Origin: Phyllobacterium sp. 628
GTDB lineage: Bacteria; Pseudomonadota; Alphaproteobacteria; Rhizobiales; Rhizobiaceae
Direction: 5' to 3'
Length of the DNA stretch: 64,000 nucleotides
Assembly (NCBI RefSeq): GCF_014189505.1
Contig: NZ_CP050302.1
Location: 186,001 to 250,000, forward strand
A program made the translations under genes and the position numbers. Of this stretch, positions 62,305 through 64,000 are shown one piece after another (position 1 is the first letter of the stretch; each line of letters starts with the position of its first letter). Under the pieces are notes generated by a model that saw only the letters and a list, made by a program, of their open reading frames with translations, was not told the DNA's origin and did no database searches.

Positions 62305-64000
62305 ATGAGTTTGAATATTTCTATTGCGGACTTGGCCAGGGATTGGAGCCTCTCTTTTTCTGATCTGGATTTTGTAAATGCCAGGTCGATTGCAACGCGA
62401 CTGGGATTGTCAGTTCAGTTAAAATTCTTTGCATCCCGTGGTTATTTCATCGAGAAGATAAGTGACGTGCCAGACGATGCTGTGAATTATCTCGCCGAGC
62501 AGCTTGGCGGTGCGAGAAGTGCATTGTCGGCGGATGATTTTTCGAGCCGTTCCGGTCGCCGACACATCTCGGAAATTCTGAAATACCTCGGATTTCGTCG
62601 CATGACACGTGATGACCGGGACGTGCTGTCGTCCTTCATAGCTTCCGAGCTGTGCCCGAAAGGCCTGCAAATCGGGTCGATGATTGAGCAAGCGTTCTTG
62701 TGGTGCCGAGATCGAAAGATATTTGAACCCTCACGTCAGGAATTGAACCGCCTTGCGCGCACGGAGCGCCAAAGATTCCTCGACACGTTTCTCGGCAGTG
62801 TCGTTGCTAGGCTTGCACCTGAAACAATTGCGATGATGAAAAGTTCGCTGGAAGACGCTGATGGCCCGCGTGGCTACAACACGATGAATGCCAGCGCCGG
62901 TCAGGTGTCCTTGGATAATTTTCTCGCGGTGACGGAACGGCTTGCCTTCATCCAATCGCTGAAACTGCCACGAAGTATGCTCCTTGTGCCAGGCAAGGGT
63001 TGGATTGATCAGATCGTGCGCCGGGTTGGCGGCGAAAGAGCTTCTGAAATGCGCCGCCATGCGCCCGCACGTCAACTTGGGCTCTACGCCGTGTTCCTGA
63101 TGGCACGGGAGGCGCAGATCACCGATACGATCATCGACCTTCTGGTGGAGACAGTTCATAAGATTACGACGCGCTCGAAGCGCAAAGTTGTTGCCGGCAT
63201 TGCTCGCGACATTGAGAAGGTCTACGGCAAGGAACGGCTTCTCGTTGATATCGCTACTGCCGCAATCGATGAGCCATCAGGCCGCGTATGTGATGTGATT
63301 TTTCCGGTAGCTGGCCAGGCAAAGCTTGCAGCCGTTATAAAGGAATACCGGGCCAAAGGAGCACTCGACCGGCGGATCTACGAAGTGATGCGCGGATCCT
63401 ACGCCAGTCATTATCGCCGGATGTTACCGAAACTGCTGTCGGTGCTGGAGTTCCGCTCGAACAATACGGCATGGCGGCCGGTTCTGAATGCATTGGAGTG
63501 GATCAAGCGCACGCTCGATGACGGCAGTCGTTTTGTACCACCTTTCGGTGTTCCTGTTGACGACGTCATTCCGGCAAAATGGCGCAGCTCAGTCATCGAT
63601 GAGAAGGGGCGGATCAACCGTATCAGTTACGAATTGTGTGTCCTCAGCCAATTGCGCGATTGCATCCGCGCCAAGGAAATCTGGGTTGTCGGCGCCGACC
63701 GTTATCGCAACCCAGACGATGATCTACCGCGAGATTTCGACGATAAACGTGCTTCGTATTACTCGGCGCTCAACCTGACACAGGATGCCCGTACATTCAC
63801 GGCAATCATCAAGGCCGAAATGGAGCGGGAACTGCGTTTGCTTAATGCCGAGATGCCGCACAACAGGCATGTACGGATCATCGATCAAGGTGAAAATCGC
63901 ATATCAATTACGCCGTTTCAGCCCGTGCCGGAGCCACATGGTCTTGTATCGGTAAAAGCAGAGATTGGCCGGCGCTGGCCAATGACGGAGTTACTGGATG
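62305..64000 (+). CDS. tnpA: Tn3-family transposase TnpA, N-terminal part (runs off window)
   Basis: An open frame of 565 codons from ATG 62305 to the window edge without a stop. It begins MSLNISIADLARDWSLSFSD and carries the DUF4158 N-terminal domain (ISEILKYLGFRRMTRDDRDVL, YAVFLMAREAQITDTIIDLL) and the start of the Tn3 DDE-containing region (VEIKRTLDDGS-like, EIWVVGADRYRNPDDDLPRDF). The C-terminal part lies outside. It could be the transposase that matches the Tn3-like ends noted at 31602, 46260 and 46888, which I cannot confirm. Confidence 0.87.
   Translation, partial: MSLNISIADLARDWSLSFSDLDFVNARSIATRLGLSVQLKFFASRGYFIEKISDVPDDAVNYLAEQLGGARSALSADDFSSRSGRRHISEILKYLGFRRMTRDDRDVLSSFIASELCPKGLQIGSMIEQAFLWCRDRKIFEPSRQELNRLARTERQRFLDTFLGSVVARLAPETIAMMKSSLEDADGPRGYNTMNASAGQVSLDNFLAVTERLAFIQSLKLPRSMLLVPGKGWIDQIVRRVGGERASEMRRHAPARQLGLYAVFLMAREAQITDTIIDLLVETVHKITTRSKRKVVAGIARDIEKVYGKERLLVDIATAAIDEPSGRVCDVIFPVAGQAKLAAVIKEYRAKGALDRRIYEVMRGSYASHYRRMLPKLLSVLEFRSNNTAWRPVLNALEWIKRTLDDGSRFVPPFGVPVDDVIPAKWRSSVIDEKGRINRISYELCVLSQLRDCIRAKEIWVVGADRYRNPDDDLPRDFDDKRASYYSALNLTQDARTFTAIIKAEMERELRLLNAEMPHNRHVRIIDQGENRISITPFQPVPEPHGLVSVKAEIGRRWPMTELLD

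Noticed and set aside
1..64000. CRISPR array, tRNA or rRNA genes
   Set aside because: No regularly spaced repeats or RNA gene signatures were seen on reading through both strands.

Overview
The window looks like an accessory or plasmid-type region of an alphaproteobacterium of the order Hyphomicrobiales (Rhizobium, Phyllobacterium, Ochrobactrum/Brucella relatives). The basis is HWE-type histidine kinases, single-domain response regulators, DUF982, DUF1003, DUF6894 and PRC-barrel small proteins, a DmeR-DmeF metal efflux pair, and sigma-EcfG-like promoters (GGAAC-N17-GTT). GC content is moderate. No rRNA, tRNA, CRISPR array or replication origin was seen. The genus is an inference.

Layout. 1-11.7 kb: end of a DUF1275 membrane protein, oleate hydratase, CYTH-CHAD protein, a 1475-residue CheB-CheR-PAS-kinase-REC-REC-LuxR hybrid regulator, a divergent REC/PNPOx pair and several small stress-type genes. 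11.9-17.6 kb: a 123-bp MITE-like element, a GNAT gene, a membrane-anchored orphan, an IS3-family element (copy 1) and an ISKra4-family transposase. 17.6-24.9 kb: arsenic and metal resistance: arsH, arsC, acr3, an arsC-arsN2 fusion, arsR and a DUF6428 gene on one strand; arsR2, an MFS exporter and dmeR-dmeF on the other. 25-31.6 kb: an IS5/IS427 element, two decayed genes, a LysR / M20 hydrolase / OPA transporter unit and a VOC remnant. 31.7-33.6 kb: a three-gene block (VOC, 158-residue protein, NTF2-like protein) repeated at 58.4-60.2 kb. 33.9-37.7 kb: REC + HWE kinase operon, a 28-residue membrane peptide and a stress module (YflT-like, PepSY-like, DUF6894) repeated intact at 51.9-53.3 kb. 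37.7-43.1 kb: IS copies 2 and 3, a glycosyltransferase on an AT-rich island, an IS3-subgroup element and a 149-bp MITE-like element. 43.1-47.8 kb: diguanylate cyclase, decayed DUF6869 gene, resolvase, SUKH gene, Tn3 and PRC-barrel fragments. 48-51.9 kb: HWE kinase, KaiC-like ATPase, REC protein and an Rmf-like gene. 54-58.3 kb: small stress genes, carbonic anhydrase, hydrolase. 60.4-64 kb: LysR, SDR and the start of a Tn3-family transposase that leaves the window.

How the genes fit together. Seven sites with the same GGAAC-N17-GTT spacing lie upstream of, and point at, genes for an ABM monooxygenase, a Met-rich secreted protein, a 28-residue membrane peptide, both PepSY/YflT modules, DUF6894 copy 2 and an Rmf-like protein. 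Together with two HWE kinases (one with a LOV-like PAS domain lacking the photoactive Cys), a KaiC-like ATPase and three single-domain REC proteins, this suggests a general-stress-response regulon spread over mobile DNA, with metal resistance genes between IS copies. Many genes are broken at IS or transposon ends, so the region has been rearranged repeatedly.
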